From Pseudo-nitzschia pungens (lineage: Eukaryota > Bacillariophyta > Bacillariophyceae > Bacillariales > Bacillariaceae), in the NCBI GenBank assembly GCA_037355855.1, contig CM074766.1, positions 1,860,001 to 1,924,000 of the forward strand: a DNA stretch of 64,000 bases, written 5' to 3'. Positions 23,401 through 35,045 of this stretch are shown one piece after another. The notes beneath the pieces are model-generated. The model did not search any database, was not told the DNA's origin, and was given only the letters and a program-made list of their open reading frames with translations. A program made the translations under genes and the position numbers. Numbering within the stretch: the first letter of the stretch is position 1; each line of letters starts with the position of its first letter.

Positions 23401-25362
23401 TGCTCTGAATTGGCGAAAACATCTGGGACTAGAAAGTTGAGCAATGCCCATAGTTCGTGCAGCGAGTTTTGAAGAGGTGTTCTTCACACATATGTTTGTG
23501 GTATGTCAGCGCAAGAGATAGGTCATATGAGGTAAACAAACGAAAAAAGAATCATCTCTTTTTGGTCAACCAAATCTTGCTTACCCCGTTAATAAAATTC
23601 GATAGCGAGTTTCAAAAGTTCGTACTGTTTTTGAAAAGGTGGACGCTTCATTTTTCAATCTACACAATTTCATAGAGAGGAAGGTTGGAATGAGATGAGA
23701 TGAGATGAGATGAGATGAGATCGGATGGGATGAGGTTAAGGAACTAGCGCAATTTTGACAACGAAAAATGAAACGCGTGAAAAACGTTTGGGATCAGATG
23801 TTGCTAAACGTACCTGTGAGCTTCGTCAATAATAAGATACGACCACGCAAACTTTGTGAATGTATTCCTTTCAATGTTGCAAACTTCGTATGTGGTGACA
23901 ACAACGTTCCAATCACGTTCCGAATCTTTTCTTCCCGGGCAAAGCACGGTTTCGATCATTTCTTCTCGTGATGTCTTGTCTCCGTGAAACTTCACCGCTT
24001 TCAACGTAGGTGCCCACCGTGCGAGTTCGTTCATCCAATTGCTGAGTGTCGATTTTGGAACAATGATCAAATGCGGGCCATTTACATTCTGGAACTCCAT
24101 CATATAGACCAAAACAGAAATTGACTGAAGAGTTTTCCCCAATCCCATCTTTAACATAGCAAACCATAGAGAATTACAACATTTTTGTCCTTGTCAGAAT
24201 TCTGTTTGAAAATTCACCAAACGATTGTTTCAAATTGAAACTTGATTTCTGCTTCTTGAAACAATCCATGACTCACCTCATCAGCTAAAATTCCATTCAC
24301 TCCATTTTCTTGCAGACGAATCATCCAATTCAATCCTTCCAGTTGGTATTCTCTCATTTTTCCAAAACCGAGTGTTGTTGGTTGGGAAGTGAGAAAGGTC
24401 GCCTGATGTTCGTCTGCCTCTTCGAGTTCCTCCTCTTGGTTCGCATTCGCTTGGTCTCTTCTACTCATTGACCCTTGCCCTTCTTCCTTATTCTTCTTGG
24501 CGCCTGTCTTGATACCAAATTTCGCTTGATCCTGCTTGACTTGACCAAAATGAGAGAAAATTGAAGATTGCTTCAACAGAAACTCGAGTCGTTTCTTTGC
24601 TTGAGCGGCTTTTTCCTTCTGTATATCTTCTTGTTGCTCTGCGATAATAGCCTCCTTTCGCATTTTTTCTTCCTGTGCCCTCTGCCTATTTTCAATCTGC
24701 TTTTGGGATACTTTTCTAGGTGCTGGTTTGGCTTTCTTTTTTTTCCGTCGATAATTATCGTCGGAATCGGAAGAACCACTATAGCTGTCTTCATCGCTGC
24801 TCTCGTCCTCATCAACATATTCGTCTTCTTCATCGTCGACTACGCTCTTTTTTCGAACTGTGTAGTCTTCATCATTCGAATCGTCGCCGTCGTTTTCTAC
24901 AGACTTTTTCTTCATTTTCTTCAGTCGTCTTTTTTCTTTTCGCTTCTCCTTTCGCTCCTTATGGGCACGTTGCCCGCGAGTACCACGTTGAGTCCCACCG
25001 ATATCGTCTAGTAACAGCGTCGCTCGCTCCTTTTGTAAGCGTTCCCGCCGCTCCATAGCGGCTATGTCGGCCTGATGCGATTCGGAACGAAATCGAAATT
25101 GATCCTGACGCGCCAGCTCTTCGTAAGGTTGCTTCTCCGAGGCATCGAGGCTGTTCCATCTTTCCCTCATTGCTCTGGAGAAAAGCCCGACCTCGAATTT
25201 ACCATTGTTGGAAGCGAGATGTTCGGCTTTGATTTGTTCCGTGTTTTCTTTCTGCCAGAAAGTATACGCGGATTGAGCGGACTTGATTCCATTCCCGGTG
25301 CCGGTGCTTCCCTGGTTGGCAAATTGCGGAGCAACGGCCACCCATTGATCCTCCTTGGGCAT
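20423..25362 (-). CDS. ISWI: ISWI-family chromatin-remodelling ATPase with HMG-like boxes at both ends
   Basis: SNF2-type ATPase that slides nucleosomes. Six exons: 24277-25362, 23814-24148, 23585-23659, 22737-23481, 21376-22638, 20423-21286. All introns are GT-AG (89-154 bp), and the exon phases sum to an uninterrupted 1,455-residue protein. Domain order: an HMG-box-like segment at about 34-100 ('[15 protein letters not shown] ... [19 protein letters not shown]'), charged low complexity, the ATPase (Walker A 'MGLGKT' spanning the exon 1/2 junction near 363, DEAH near 470, '[20 protein letters not shown]'), helicase C ('[17 protein letters not shown]', '[12 protein letters not shown]'), then HAND, SANT (from about 1044, '[20 protein letters not shown]') and SLIDE ('[20 protein letters not shown]'). 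A second HMG-like segment lies near the C-terminus ('[15 protein letters not shown] ... [13 protein letters not shown]'). Its end is only 69 bp from the SEC31 stop, tail to tail. Confidence 0.95.
23692..23735. repeat. (GATGA)n microsatellite in an ISWI intron
   Basis: About six copies of 'atgag' followed by degenerate copies, lying within the 154-bp second intron (23660-23813) of the ISWI gene. Confidence 0.8.
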
Positions 25363-27415
25363 TATTCTGCTGGATTATGTCTCTTTGCTCCCAGCTGGAA
25401 CAAGTTGCAACGAGATAAAAGAGTGAGGGTCGATTCAGATTCGTTTCCCTTCTGGACACAGGCGATTGTCGTCAAGATCGCAACCGTACTACTCATATTA
25501 GTAGCATGATAAATGTGCGACTAATCTGAAGCCATCCGATGATGGTACTAGGTAGCCTTATCGCAATACAAGTAAGGTTACTCGTACTAGGCACGGGCAC
25601 ATGAAGGTTAACCTTACTTTCAGACTTCAGACACAATTCATCTCCAGTGACAGCATTTCCCACTGAAAGTTACTTTTTGTTCGTAAGACGAGGTGAGTCG
25701 AACCAGTCAAACATAAGTCAAAATAAATGCTTTCACGCAAGAAACAAAACTGGAAATTCAAAAAAGTTCTGTACGTACCGGTAGGTGCTCGAGAACGCTG
25801 ATAGCCACTACTACCGGTAATCTTACGGAATTCCTATCCGCTGATCCCCAACCATTTTTAATCTCCTTCACTCGGGAGTTTAAGGCAACTCGTTGAGAAA
25901 TAATAATATCTCCAGTACTAATTCTACATGATACTGTTCAAAATTACATTTTGGCTCCTACTCAACCAATCTTGACTTGATAACACCAGATAAACCAACT
26001 CTGGGCACAAGGGTTGGATGGACATAGGTGGTATGGCTTCCAGTCTATTGCAACTGCTTCCAATTCAATCACCACAGTCAGGAGGAGTTCTTGTAGCCTA
26101 ATTTGTACATAAATTTGTGTAGAAAATTAGTATAACCAGTATTTCTTTCTGGGAGATGACAGAGTCGTGCAGTAGACTCAATGTACCACCAGGTGAAGGT
26201 CAAAATGTCCTAAACTCCTGAGTAAAGGAGATTAAAAATGAGGGGGATCAGCTGATAGGAATTTTGTAGTAGGACGATTGCCGCAATACTGGTACAGCAC
26301 TACTAATACGAAGTAATTTACAATTAAGGCCTTACTTTGTAATCTGAAATGATCATGAGCAATCACCAAGTCAACTCTTGGTATGCCAGTGCATACTGGT
26401 ATTGTGCTCGTGGTGATCTTACCAGCAGAGCAGAAAAAAAAATGACAGCCTCTGAAAAGTTTTGCTTTTAGATTTTTTCCAAAAGACTCTGATCCACCAA
26501 TAAATTCAACATCACATACAACATTACTAGTAGTACACCAATAAAAAGTTGCCATGATCTTGGACTTTGATCCAAAATGTTTATCTACCCAACATTAGAA
26601 GGCTGATGATATCCATATTGGGACCAATGCAATAAGAATGGATTGTTTGTTGGAGAACAAGATGCTGAGATGATGCTTGCGGGTTCTGCGGTGTTTAAAT
26701 TTATGAGGCAAGGAACCAACAATTGATAACTTGATATCCAAAATGAAATAGGCCAACATTTGAGTGCGTCACTAGTAGTAGAACCTGTGTGTTTTCAGAA
26801 TCAAGGAGGTCAGCACCAAACACTTGTTGATGTTCTAATATTCTTTACTGATACCCATTGTACCTTTTCGAAGCATACGTGGATAGAACATCATTCTCCT
26901 ATCTGAGAACCAAATATGTTGTCGAGCTCAAACAATGCCACATTATAAGTACTACGTATTTGTTAGTTCAAACGAAAACCAATATCGTCAAGGTATTCCT
27001 TTTCGACGGACACGATGTACATGAGATTTGTTTATTCAAAATGTTGTTAAAACTTATAAAATTTTGTGTTGTGTGTAGTGTTGAAAGTGTATGCGTGAGT
27101 GAAATTAAAAATCTGTACCAAAATGTTCCCTTCTGCTTTCGGCAAAAGCTTACTGAATCGGGGACTCAATTGTCGCGTTGTGACTGAACCATCAGCTCTT
27201 TCTTTAACTTCTTCGAGAGTAAAATTGAAGTTATGCAAAAATAATGCTCGGACGGTGTCTGTGTTGTGTGCGTGTTCTTCTTGTCAATACATTGAAGAGA
27301 ATCAAAACATGGAGGAGTAATGTTTTGCGAAGCTCCAGAACCTGATGGGAATTCTGGCTTTATGCTTCATGATGACATACATAGCCTACCACCTCATTCG
27401 ATTGCAAGTCATGCT
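25363..27415. other. Intergenic, contains a MITE-like element
   Basis: No supportable gene. Dense GTA/TAC words lie just upstream of the ISWI start (25,556-25,620). A long-terminal-inverted-repeat element at 25,829-26,263 is listed separately. A short frame from 27123 to 27320 (ATG, 65 codons) is open but has no recognisable feature. Confidence 0.5.
25829..26263. mobile_element. MITE-like element with ~55-bp terminal inverted repeats
   Basis: The left end (25,829-25,884) reads AATTCCTATCCGCTGATCCC, then 'catttttaatctcctt' and 'gggagttta'. The right end (about 26,208-26,263) is the inverted counterpart: 'taaactcctgagtaaaggag', 'attaaaaatgag' and 'ggggatcagctgataggaat'. About 85-90% of positions match over some 55 bp. 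The 320-bp interior is AT-rich and non-coding. No clear target-site duplication is visible, so the family is not assigned. It could also be a simple foldback element. Confidence 0.55.
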
Positions 27416-28498
27416 TTAAGCAGCAGGGCACGAATAATGGATGGAGGTTTTCTTCAACACAGAGGATTCAAAGTTCCCATGTGTTGAAAGGGTTGAAGGT
27501 CGAGGATATGAGTAGAGGTCCTTGACCTTTTTGCGATTTTGAAGCGGAAACAACAAGACTCGCTTCACTTTTCTAGTCGCCTTTTCTACGAATTCTTCCA
27601 TAGAGGATACATGTAAGTTGTGGATTGTTTGTTTGCGCTGGTTCTTCACCCGAATGATCGTCCGAACCGACCCAGCAATCTCCCTCTGCGTGTAACCCAA
27701 ACTGAGCAATATGTCCTCACGTTCACATCGAGGGAGCGCGAGATCCTTCATTGAATGGCGACGAGAATGTTCTCTGCTGTCTTCAAAATTTTCCAATGAA
27801 AAGATTTCGTCTTCGTCAGGTGAATAATTCCAGCCGATTCCAAGGGCAGGGCCAGATGTCACGGAGGGGTTCAACTCAAGGACTCGTTCGTAGTTACGAA
27901 CCTGAACTGCGCAAAAGCTTACAGACCTTTTCTTTCTCTTGCCCATCTTCTCATCCTGCGTGCTACTAACAGTGGTGGACGTAGTTTCAGAATCGATGTC
28001 AGTTAGTTTGGACATCCCCCCAGCAACCGCCGGGGGTTCAGGAGCTCGAACTTTCGATTTGAAATTCTTCTTGCTCGAGACTGCTTTGGTGCTACTTTGT
28101 CCAACAATCTTGCTCGCGTACATGTGATTCGGGGAACTATACGAATCATCCGTCCTAAATACATCCGCATCAGTGAGGCCGCTCACATCCGAAGCAACGG
28201 ACTCTTCGCAAACTCGATCAACAATGTGAGAGATAACAGATGCGATATCATCTCCATCTTTCTGCTTCGAAGATTTCACCGATCGCTCCAGACGCGGAGC
28301 ATTAGGAGCTGCAGACGTCTCTTCAGTAGAATCTATTTGCTTTTCCTTTGGGTTGAGGCACGTATCTTCCTCTAAGTTTCTTTCGTTGAAATCGCTACTA
28401 CTAGTGTCAACAACTTCATCGATCTCCAATGACTCTTTATGTTTGCCTGCATCGAATAGAGGCTCACACCTTTCATGCTGCTGCTCTTGACCGTTCAT
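27416..28498 (-). CDS. Conserved diatom protein of unknown function
   Basis: About 360 residues if it begins at the ATG at 28498; the frame stays open upstream to 28654 without an ATG. The N-terminal half is acidic and Ser/Thr-rich and looks disordered. The C-terminal part has a compact motif, 'SVSFCAVQVRNYERVLELNP' followed by 'SVTSGPALGIGWNYSPDE', then a basic segment 'EREDILLSLGYTQREIAGSV'. From memory, this pattern (V-x-V-R-x-Y-E-R ... N-P-S-V-x-x-G-P-x-L-x-x-x-W) recurs in many diatom proteins of unknown function. A Lys/Arg-rich tail follows (ATRKVKRVLLFPLQNRKKVK). There is no transmembrane segment. I assign no function. Confidence 0.75.
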   Translation of the reverse strand: MNGQEQQHERCEPLFDAGKHKESLEIDEVVDTSSSDFNERNLEEDTCLNPKEKQIDSTEETSAAPNAPRLERSVKSSKQKDGDDIASVISHIVDRVCEESVASDVSGLTDADVFRTDDSYSSPNHMYASKIVGQSSTKAVSSKKNFKSKVRAPEPPAVAGGMSKLTDIDSETTSTTVSSTQDEKMGKRKKRSVSFCAVQVRNYERVLELNPSVTSGPALGIGWNYSPDEDEIFSLENFEDSREHSRRHSMKDLALPRCEREDILLSLGYTQREIAGSVRTIIRVKNQRKQTIHNLHVSSMEEFVEKATRKVKRVLLFPLQNRKKVKDLYSYPRPSTLSTHGNFESSVLKKTSIHYSCPAA

Positions 28499-31400
28499 GG
28501 TGTTTTTGGTATTAGAATAATCCCATTGATTGTGTCCCACGGAGTGAGACTGTGATAACAGTGAAGAACCACTGACACTAGTACGAAGCAAGTGGCGGAG
28601 CAAGCAATTAGGAAAAAGAACATCTTCTGATGTTGCTCGTAATTCTGCGCGCAACAGCTAAGAGAAGTTGAATACCGTTGTTTCAACTTTTAGTTTCTTT
28701 CGCAGCGAGCCATGCTACGTTACAATCTGTCTTCGTGGTTCTGAAACGTGGGAGAGAGGAAGTTCGAAAGTAAGAGCGGAGTCTCATTCGTTGCTCAATA
28801 ATGTATGCTGTGTACCAGTACTTTGTTTAGAATACGGTAGTATCAATGAACAACTTTCCATACTTTTGTATTCTTCTCTCCTTGGGATTATTGCTTATTT
28901 TATACATTACGGCTGTCCATTACTCAAAATTCAAAATTGCCGTCGAATCAACCCAAAGTCCCTTAAGTACAAAGCGGAATGACTTCACACAATCTGGTGT
29001 TTCAAGTTTATTCTCGGTAAGCAATTATTGATTCCATAGCTACTTCCGGAAGTGAGTTCACTTGCACACTTTAGTTCTTTCTGATCGAGCAGCCCCTCTG
29101 GCACTTTTTAGAAAAACTGATAATTCTCTGTTCTTGACTATTCACCCTCATTTAGAATTTGATGGATAGGATAATAAATGAATCGAATACCCATAATACC
29201 ATCGAATTTCCTTTTAAACGCACGTCATCTGTTCTTCTTGAAGGCAATGACAAATTACATTTACTATATTGCCCATGATACAAAGTAATTCTATCCCTAC
29301 AACGTACGAACGTTTTGGAATTGTCCAGAACCACGTAGAACATTTGCGGTGAGTGCGAACCGATTTTGACATCCAGTTAGAAATTCTTGAGAGCATGCAT
29401 TATTTTTCTCCGGAATCTGCCCCAAATGAATCATCACTTTCAGGTTGCTATCGCTCTTGTTGCTGGGTACCGGTACACGTAGAGCTTACAGAAGTTGCTC
29501 AAATAATGACCAAGGCGGAGAAAAAAATAATGGTTCGTACGGTAAGATTAAGGTTTACCGTATGGTTCCTTGATTTGGAAAGGTTTAGTAACCTTAAAAT
29601 TATCGTAGCAATGGACATTTTATGTGCAATTCTTAGTTCAGTAAGATACAGAGTTCACATATCAGACTCTCAAAAACTAGTAGTAGTAAGGTTTACCGTA
29701 GTACTAAACCTTAGTACTAGAGTGTTTGTTGAAAGGATTTGCAGCAAAGATGATCAATTAGTTGTAGGCATTCAAAAGATGAGTCAATGAGAAAAGAAGT
29801 TCAGTCAGATAAAGATCTGTGGTTTTCTCACACCTGGTAGAGCCACCAACAGAAGAAAAAGGTTGAACAAATTTGGCACTTTTTAAGATTTGGAAAGTTG
29901 AAAGGTTCATTCATATCATCATATTACAGATGAGCACAATTGTATCTTTGAAAAATAGGATCATTGATGGAATAACAAAGACTCATAAAGAAAATTGGTT
30001 TCATGCAAAGATATTCACTATGGTGATGGAGGATGCTAAGTATTCTGCTAGGTCCCTGCTGTGTTGGAAGAATTTCTTGTACCAGAGCCACATAGTACTT
30101 TTGACAGTCTACAGGATGCTAGACTGGTTGCTAATCAGCAGACAGGTTATGCAACAGGCTAAGGAAGACATTATAACAGGCTGCTATGGGGGGGCGATGA
30201 GCTAGGAATCTGGGTCCTTGTGAAGGATTTGTGCCAGTTCCGGATACCTACCGTACGGTGATGGTAACTACACAGAATGCAACTAAAAAGAATGAGTACC
30301 AGAAAACATGTAGAATTTCTACGTGGGCTCATTTGGCGCGCGCAAAACTCATTTGGTTACAAAAAGAATGAGTACCAGGGAAACACGTACAATCCTATAT
30401 GGCATTCACTCTCATTCAGATGGGTGTGAGCGATGCCTAAGACCGGTAGAACGCATCACAAAAATATTTTCAAGTCGAAAACTAAAAACACCGTGTAAAA
30501 TCACGTGATAAAATTTGACATCGATTTTTTCTTTAGATGTTATCTGATTTTACTTGACATCTCTTCGGCCAATCTAAAGAGCAGATTCACAGACCGGCAA
30601 GGGTAACAACAATAAACTTGAACTTTGAAAACATGCCTTAGCAGCAACAACAGGGGTACTTTCCCTAGCCAATAAAACAAACAGCAACACTAGTAGTACT
30701 AGTAGTGAAACACCAGGGTGTTGTTGGTGCAAGGCTGCAAGGATACTACTACTGGTACTACCTAGAGTACTGTCCTGATAGGCGCCAGCATGTATTTCCA
30801 GATGTGATTGTTTGTTTGACATACCAGAGCTCACACTTGTTTAGATGTTCTCATTGAGCTATTAGTAGTAGTATGATACAAATACATGAAATGATGCTAG
30901 TAATACTAGTAGTAGTAGTAGTAGTAGTACTAAGATGCATACCACCATTGGTATCACCATGCCCATGCTGGAGTGCTATGCTACAAGGGAACAAGATGCT
31001 GTCACAAATACAGAGCTGAGCTGAGCTGAGCTAACTCCTTTAAATATAGCACTAAATCATGCCCCCACTATTGACTAATACTATTGTACCTCTAGGGGAG
31101 TGTCTTGTAGTATCTGAGCATGTACAATAGCGCTTGAACAGTATCCCCCTGTAGACTCATTGTTTGCCAGCACTCCAGTGGGCTGCTGTTATTGCTGTTT
31201 CTGTTGTCTTATTCATATCTCTTGCTGATGATCAAATATCAAAGTAGTACTAGTAGTAGTACTACTAGTAGTAGTAGTAGTACTACCACTACTAGTACTA
31301 TTACTAGTATTACTACTACTACCACTACCACCACTACTACTACTAATAGAAGTAGTAGTACTAATAGTAACAGTAGCCTTGGCATGGTGTTTTGGTGTTT

Positions 31401-32364
31401 TGGTGTTTTGGTGCTTTGTCTTTTTTCGTGAAATAGTGAGCAAACAGTGGATTACAGGGGATTTTGTGAAGCTTTCGGAGAGGCAACTGACAGAAATTTC
31501 GATAGACAGGAGTCCTGTCTTTATTAATAATGCAACGAAGGTTGCGCGCCTCCGTGTTAATATACGGAGAAAAAAACTACTGTTCCTGCAATCTTAAGGG
31601 GGTCTAGAGAGCAACCGGTACTGTACTCTCAGCCATTATAAACGGTCCCGTACATCAAAAAATGAGGCGTACTTAGGAACGTACCTATTTGTAGGTACTA
31701 AGTAGTAGGAGTTGCACGGGCGCATAGCGCGCGCAACTACGGTTGCATTTTACCGATACGGTAGCTGTACTAGCACCCCAAGCATGCTGTAGCATGGTGC
31801 TACAGGGTTAAGGTTGCTTTAGCGGCAAACTAAACGCTGCAGTACCAATGCTACTGCCGCGGGATATGGTTAATACGATCAGCATGTACTGGAACCTGAT
31901 ACCCGGCCCTGCAGTTGGCGCGAGCAAGTTTAGCAAGCGCGCAAGCAACGCGATTCAATAATAAAGTACGCCCGTACCGGTACGCAAAACGTTCTGCATG
32001 TACGGTACGAAGTAACTTACTTCGTACGTATTATTTTTTTCTCACTACGGTACGGTACTTATGCCTACTACGTTACTCCCAGTGATCGGTGCCATACCAG
32101 TACTAGTTGGTCCGAAGTTAGATTGATATCGGATGGATACGATACTGGCAGCCCGTCCTAAAACCGTGATAATATCTTCTTAGCAAAGAGGTAAGTTACT
32201 GACAGCTCTCAATTACGAAAAATCCAATCCAACAGACGACAGCATCATAGAGTATAAGCAACCTCACTTACAACAAGAGCACTCTACTAGGCCTTTATCT
32301 ATATCATACCGTGGTTAAGAGATTAGAACAGAACGCAGCACTTCACGAAGATCTTGAGTTCAAC
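28499..32364. other. Long intergenic region with trinucleotide repeats
   Basis: Nearly 3.9 kb without a supportable gene. It includes AGT/ACT microsatellites (30,898-30,930 and 31,240-31,350), a 19-bp direct repeat 'aaaaagaatgagtaccag' at 30,286 and 30,361, a 'gagct' run at 31,014-31,033 and a (TGGTGTTT)n run at 31,386-31,415. Many GTA/TAC palindromic words occur at 29,538-29,570, 29,680-29,710 and 31,960-32,060. Confidence 0.5.
31240..31350. repeat. AGT/ACT trinucleotide repeat tract
   Basis: About 110 bp of mixed AGT, ACT and ATT triplets. The strand switches from AGT-rich to ACT-rich, so the tract can fold on itself and contains several ACTAGT palindromes. The Ser/Thr-rich open frames on both strands are a by-product of the repeat. 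Confidence 0.85.
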
Positions 32365-33345
32365 ATGCCAGGAGCTTACGAAACTATTCCTCGTCCTTCA
32401 ACACCACCGGGATTGCCCCCGCCACAGTCTCATCACCCTCCCAGCAAGCTGTCGTTTGGAGTTGTTTGTTCGAGTAATATCAATAGATCCATGGAGGCTC
32501 ATGTTGTTCTCGGGAATGCCGGTAAGGGGCAGTGATTCGAATTGACGATCATAAAACAACTTGATTGAAACAGAAGCCTGCAGGAATTGTTGTTTCTCAT
32601 CTCTTTTATTTTCTGACAGGTCTTCATGTAGAAAGCTATGGGACAGGGACACAAGTTCGTCTCCCTGGGCGAACTGCTATGGGTAAGTCGAGAAGGTCGA
32701 CGGCGGTGTTGCCTGTAAAATATTGAATACATCAAAAATATTCATATTTTCACCTTCAATCTCGGGAATCAACGACAGCAAGTGGATAGTTCTGCTCGCA
32801 AACTTACTGACAAAAATAAATTTCACATACGACTATTCGTACACACCTACATTCGAATTGAAAACGACGAATTGAAAGAACCTAGGATATATAAATTTGG
32901 GGTCCCTTACGAGGAAATGTACAATTCGATGACAAAAACCCGTGAGGACGAAGAATTTTTTACTCGGAATACAGTGCTTCATCTCTGCCGCAGGGGTGCC
33001 GCAGTGAAACGAGCGCCACAACGGTGGCAAGACATGCCTTCCGATCTCATCTCTCAGCACGACGTTGTCATCGCCTTTGAGGAACGTATCTACGACGCTG
33101 TCGTTGAAGACTTGCAAATTCGAGAGCCGACGGAGAACTTTGCTCCAATCCATGTCATTTGCCTCGACACAAAGGATAACCCAGAGGAAGCACAATTGCA
33201 AGGCCAGGTAGCTTTGGATTTGTGTTGGCGGTTAGAAGCGGCTGAAGATTTGGTGTCGGAGGCACCAGAGATCTTGGACGAGTTTGAGAGAGAAAAAATG
33301 ACGCATACGCCTATCAAAGTGCTGTATCAACTTTGTTATCTCTAG
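32365..33345 (+). CDS. SSU72: SSU72-type RNA polymerase II CTD phosphatase
   Basis: Removes Ser5/Ser7 phosphates from the RNA polymerase II tail and takes part in 3'-end processing. Three exons: 32365-32521, 32620-32682 and 32879-33345, giving 228 residues. The catalytic CX5R loop is in exon 1: 'FGVVCSSNINRSMEAH'. Exon 2 gives 'LHVESYGTGTQVRLPGRTAM', and exon 3 starts at 'EPRIYKFGVPYEEMYNSM', matching the spacing in animal SSU72. Later landmarks are 'HDVVIAFEERIYDAVVEDL', 'PIHVICLDTKDNPEEAQLQG' and a C-terminal acidic helix. The N-terminus has a Pro-rich extension of about 25 residues. An alternative acceptor at 32782 would add 32 residues in frame; I prefer 32878 because it keeps the family length. 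Confidence 0.92.
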
Positions 33346-34054
33346 AGTCTGAATACGGCTGTTTTCTTTTTTGAAAAGAAATCAAAAATCTTATTCATAC
33401 TGCAGCTGCGGTAAACGTTCTCGCTTGAGCAATTGACGTTTTTGGATGATTCGAAGAAAGATATCATGTCATATAGAATGAAAATTAGGGGATATAATGA
33501 TCACTTTCATGTTCCAAAGAACTCAAATCTAAACGTTACAATATTTCCGACGATCTTGCATATCATGGAGTTTTGTCCTTAAGTATTGAACGCAACAAAA
33601 GTTCGATTGTTGTATGAAAGTACATCTCAGACATGTACCATGAAATGAAATAACGATTTCGTTCAGAGTCACCGTAGGCAACAGAACAAGTGATGAATCA
33701 TTCACTGACCGTCTGCGTTATCGATATAAAGCTTACGAGACAAGAGGAAAGGAATGCAAATGGTATATGCCACTAAGCAGATTGTTTTACTGTGAACTAT
33801 AGTATACATGATATATACAAAATGGCATCCGTAGTTGGCTTGTTATTGATTCGAGAGGCCGGTTTCTGATTCCAGCCTCCAAGACGAGGTTGGACTTTCC
33901 CAAGTGTCAACAAAATCATCGCGATTTAGTTTGTAGTGCCAGAATGCACCTTGTCGAATCGACTGAAGCCGAATAAGAAAATGATTCAATTTCGTTTCAT
34001 CTTTTGTAGCAATTGCATAGCCAATGACGAATATAGTATGAATCTTTTTCTCTC
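33346..34054. other. Intergenic between convergent SSU72 and ABHD17-like genes
   Basis: About 700 bp, AT-rich, with no gene recognised. An 87-codon open frame on the minus strand (33843-34106) overlaps the end of the hydrolase gene. It could hold an alternative 3' exon, because 'aggtaagag' at the hydrolase stop resembles a splice donor, but no conserved sequence supports it. Confidence 0.4.
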
Positions 34055-35045
34055 TTACCTCCGGCTCCGTTCTGTAACTTTCCTTGAATTCTCGATTTTC
34101 GGCCACACCTCTTCGTCCAGGTATTCATTCAGTCGCGCAACAAACATCGGTCTTACCACCGAGTGCACATTGTTGTGACCCATCCCCTCGATATACAACG
34201 GCCGCGCCCTCGATCCTTCGGGTAGGGCTTCAAATAATCTCTCAGAATGATTGAAGGGAACAATTTGATCTGCCGTTCCGTGTACTAGAATAGTGGGTGA
34301 TTTTATCAATGGAGCGCAATCGATATTGGGGAACTTGTCACCGTAAACTGTGCACCCCGTTTCCAAGACAATGCGATACACCGATAAAAATGGTGCGTGA
34401 AGGATCACACCTCCAACAGGTCCCCCAGACTCAGGAACATCTGTCTGGGCAGTTCCAGCAGCTAAATGACAGCTGGGACCGGACCCCAAAGACCTTCCAT
34501 ACAAGTACAATGTTTGGCGCAGGAACATCCAAATCATACCGCAAGAATTTGTATGCTGCTTCAATGTCTGCATAGCAAAACTCCTCCGATGGTTTCCCTG
34601 TGACGACACGGTAAAAATTGCGTTAGATCGTATCAAATGCATTGCTTGAAACAAACCAAACACTCTGGCTCACCCAGAAATGAAAAGGGATAAATCCTTA
34701 TCGTTACTCACCTTGATCGTACGCCATCCCATACCCGGTGTAATCGTACGCAAATAGATTGACCCGCAACATTTTACTCAAGAACTTGCACCATGGATAG
34801 ATACTCCCCAGATCTTCTGCGTTGGCATGCGAGTACAGTATTGTTATCCCCTCTGATGTGTTTGCTGCTTGTAACTCTTTCACTGTTAATGAACGCGATG
34901 CATATTCTCCGTCAAATTGTCCGTAGTGTATGTAAAAGCCAGGAATCCTTTTGCCGTGGGGTGTTTTCAGCCATATAATCTTGTTCTCCTTGAGTTTTGT
35001 TGGAGGCGGTGGCTGAAATAGCAATGTGCTAACAGTATCACCCAT
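34055..35045 (-). CDS. ABHD17/FAM108-type alpha/beta hydrolase, with one apparent +1 frame change
   Basis: Serine hydrolase of the ABHD17 (depalmitoylase-like) group. Exons are 34712-35045 and 34055-34597, with a 114-bp intron (GTGAGT...CACAG). Exon 1 gives 'ITILYSHANAEDLGSIYPWC' and 'FAYDYTGYGMAYDQG'. Exon 2 opens with 'KPSEEFCYADIEAAYKFLR'. Conserved translation then shifts by one base near 34505: 'PAPNIV' is in one frame and 'LYGRSLGSGPSCHLA', the nucleophile elbow (GRSLG), is in the next. The rest is intact, with the Asp of 'LVHGTADQIVPFNHSERLFE' and the His of 'IEGMGHNNVHSV'. Skipping one base gives about 291 residues. The N-terminal Cys cluster of animal ABHD17 is absent. Either a sequence error, a defective allele or frameshifting is possible; as written, the active site is not translated from the start codon. 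Confidence 0.85.

Noticed and set aside
33843..34106. Separate small gene or extra 3' exon after the ABHD17-like gene
   Set aside because: A donor-like 'aggtaagag' exists, but no acceptor gives a conserved C-terminus and the family already ends near the stop at 34055.
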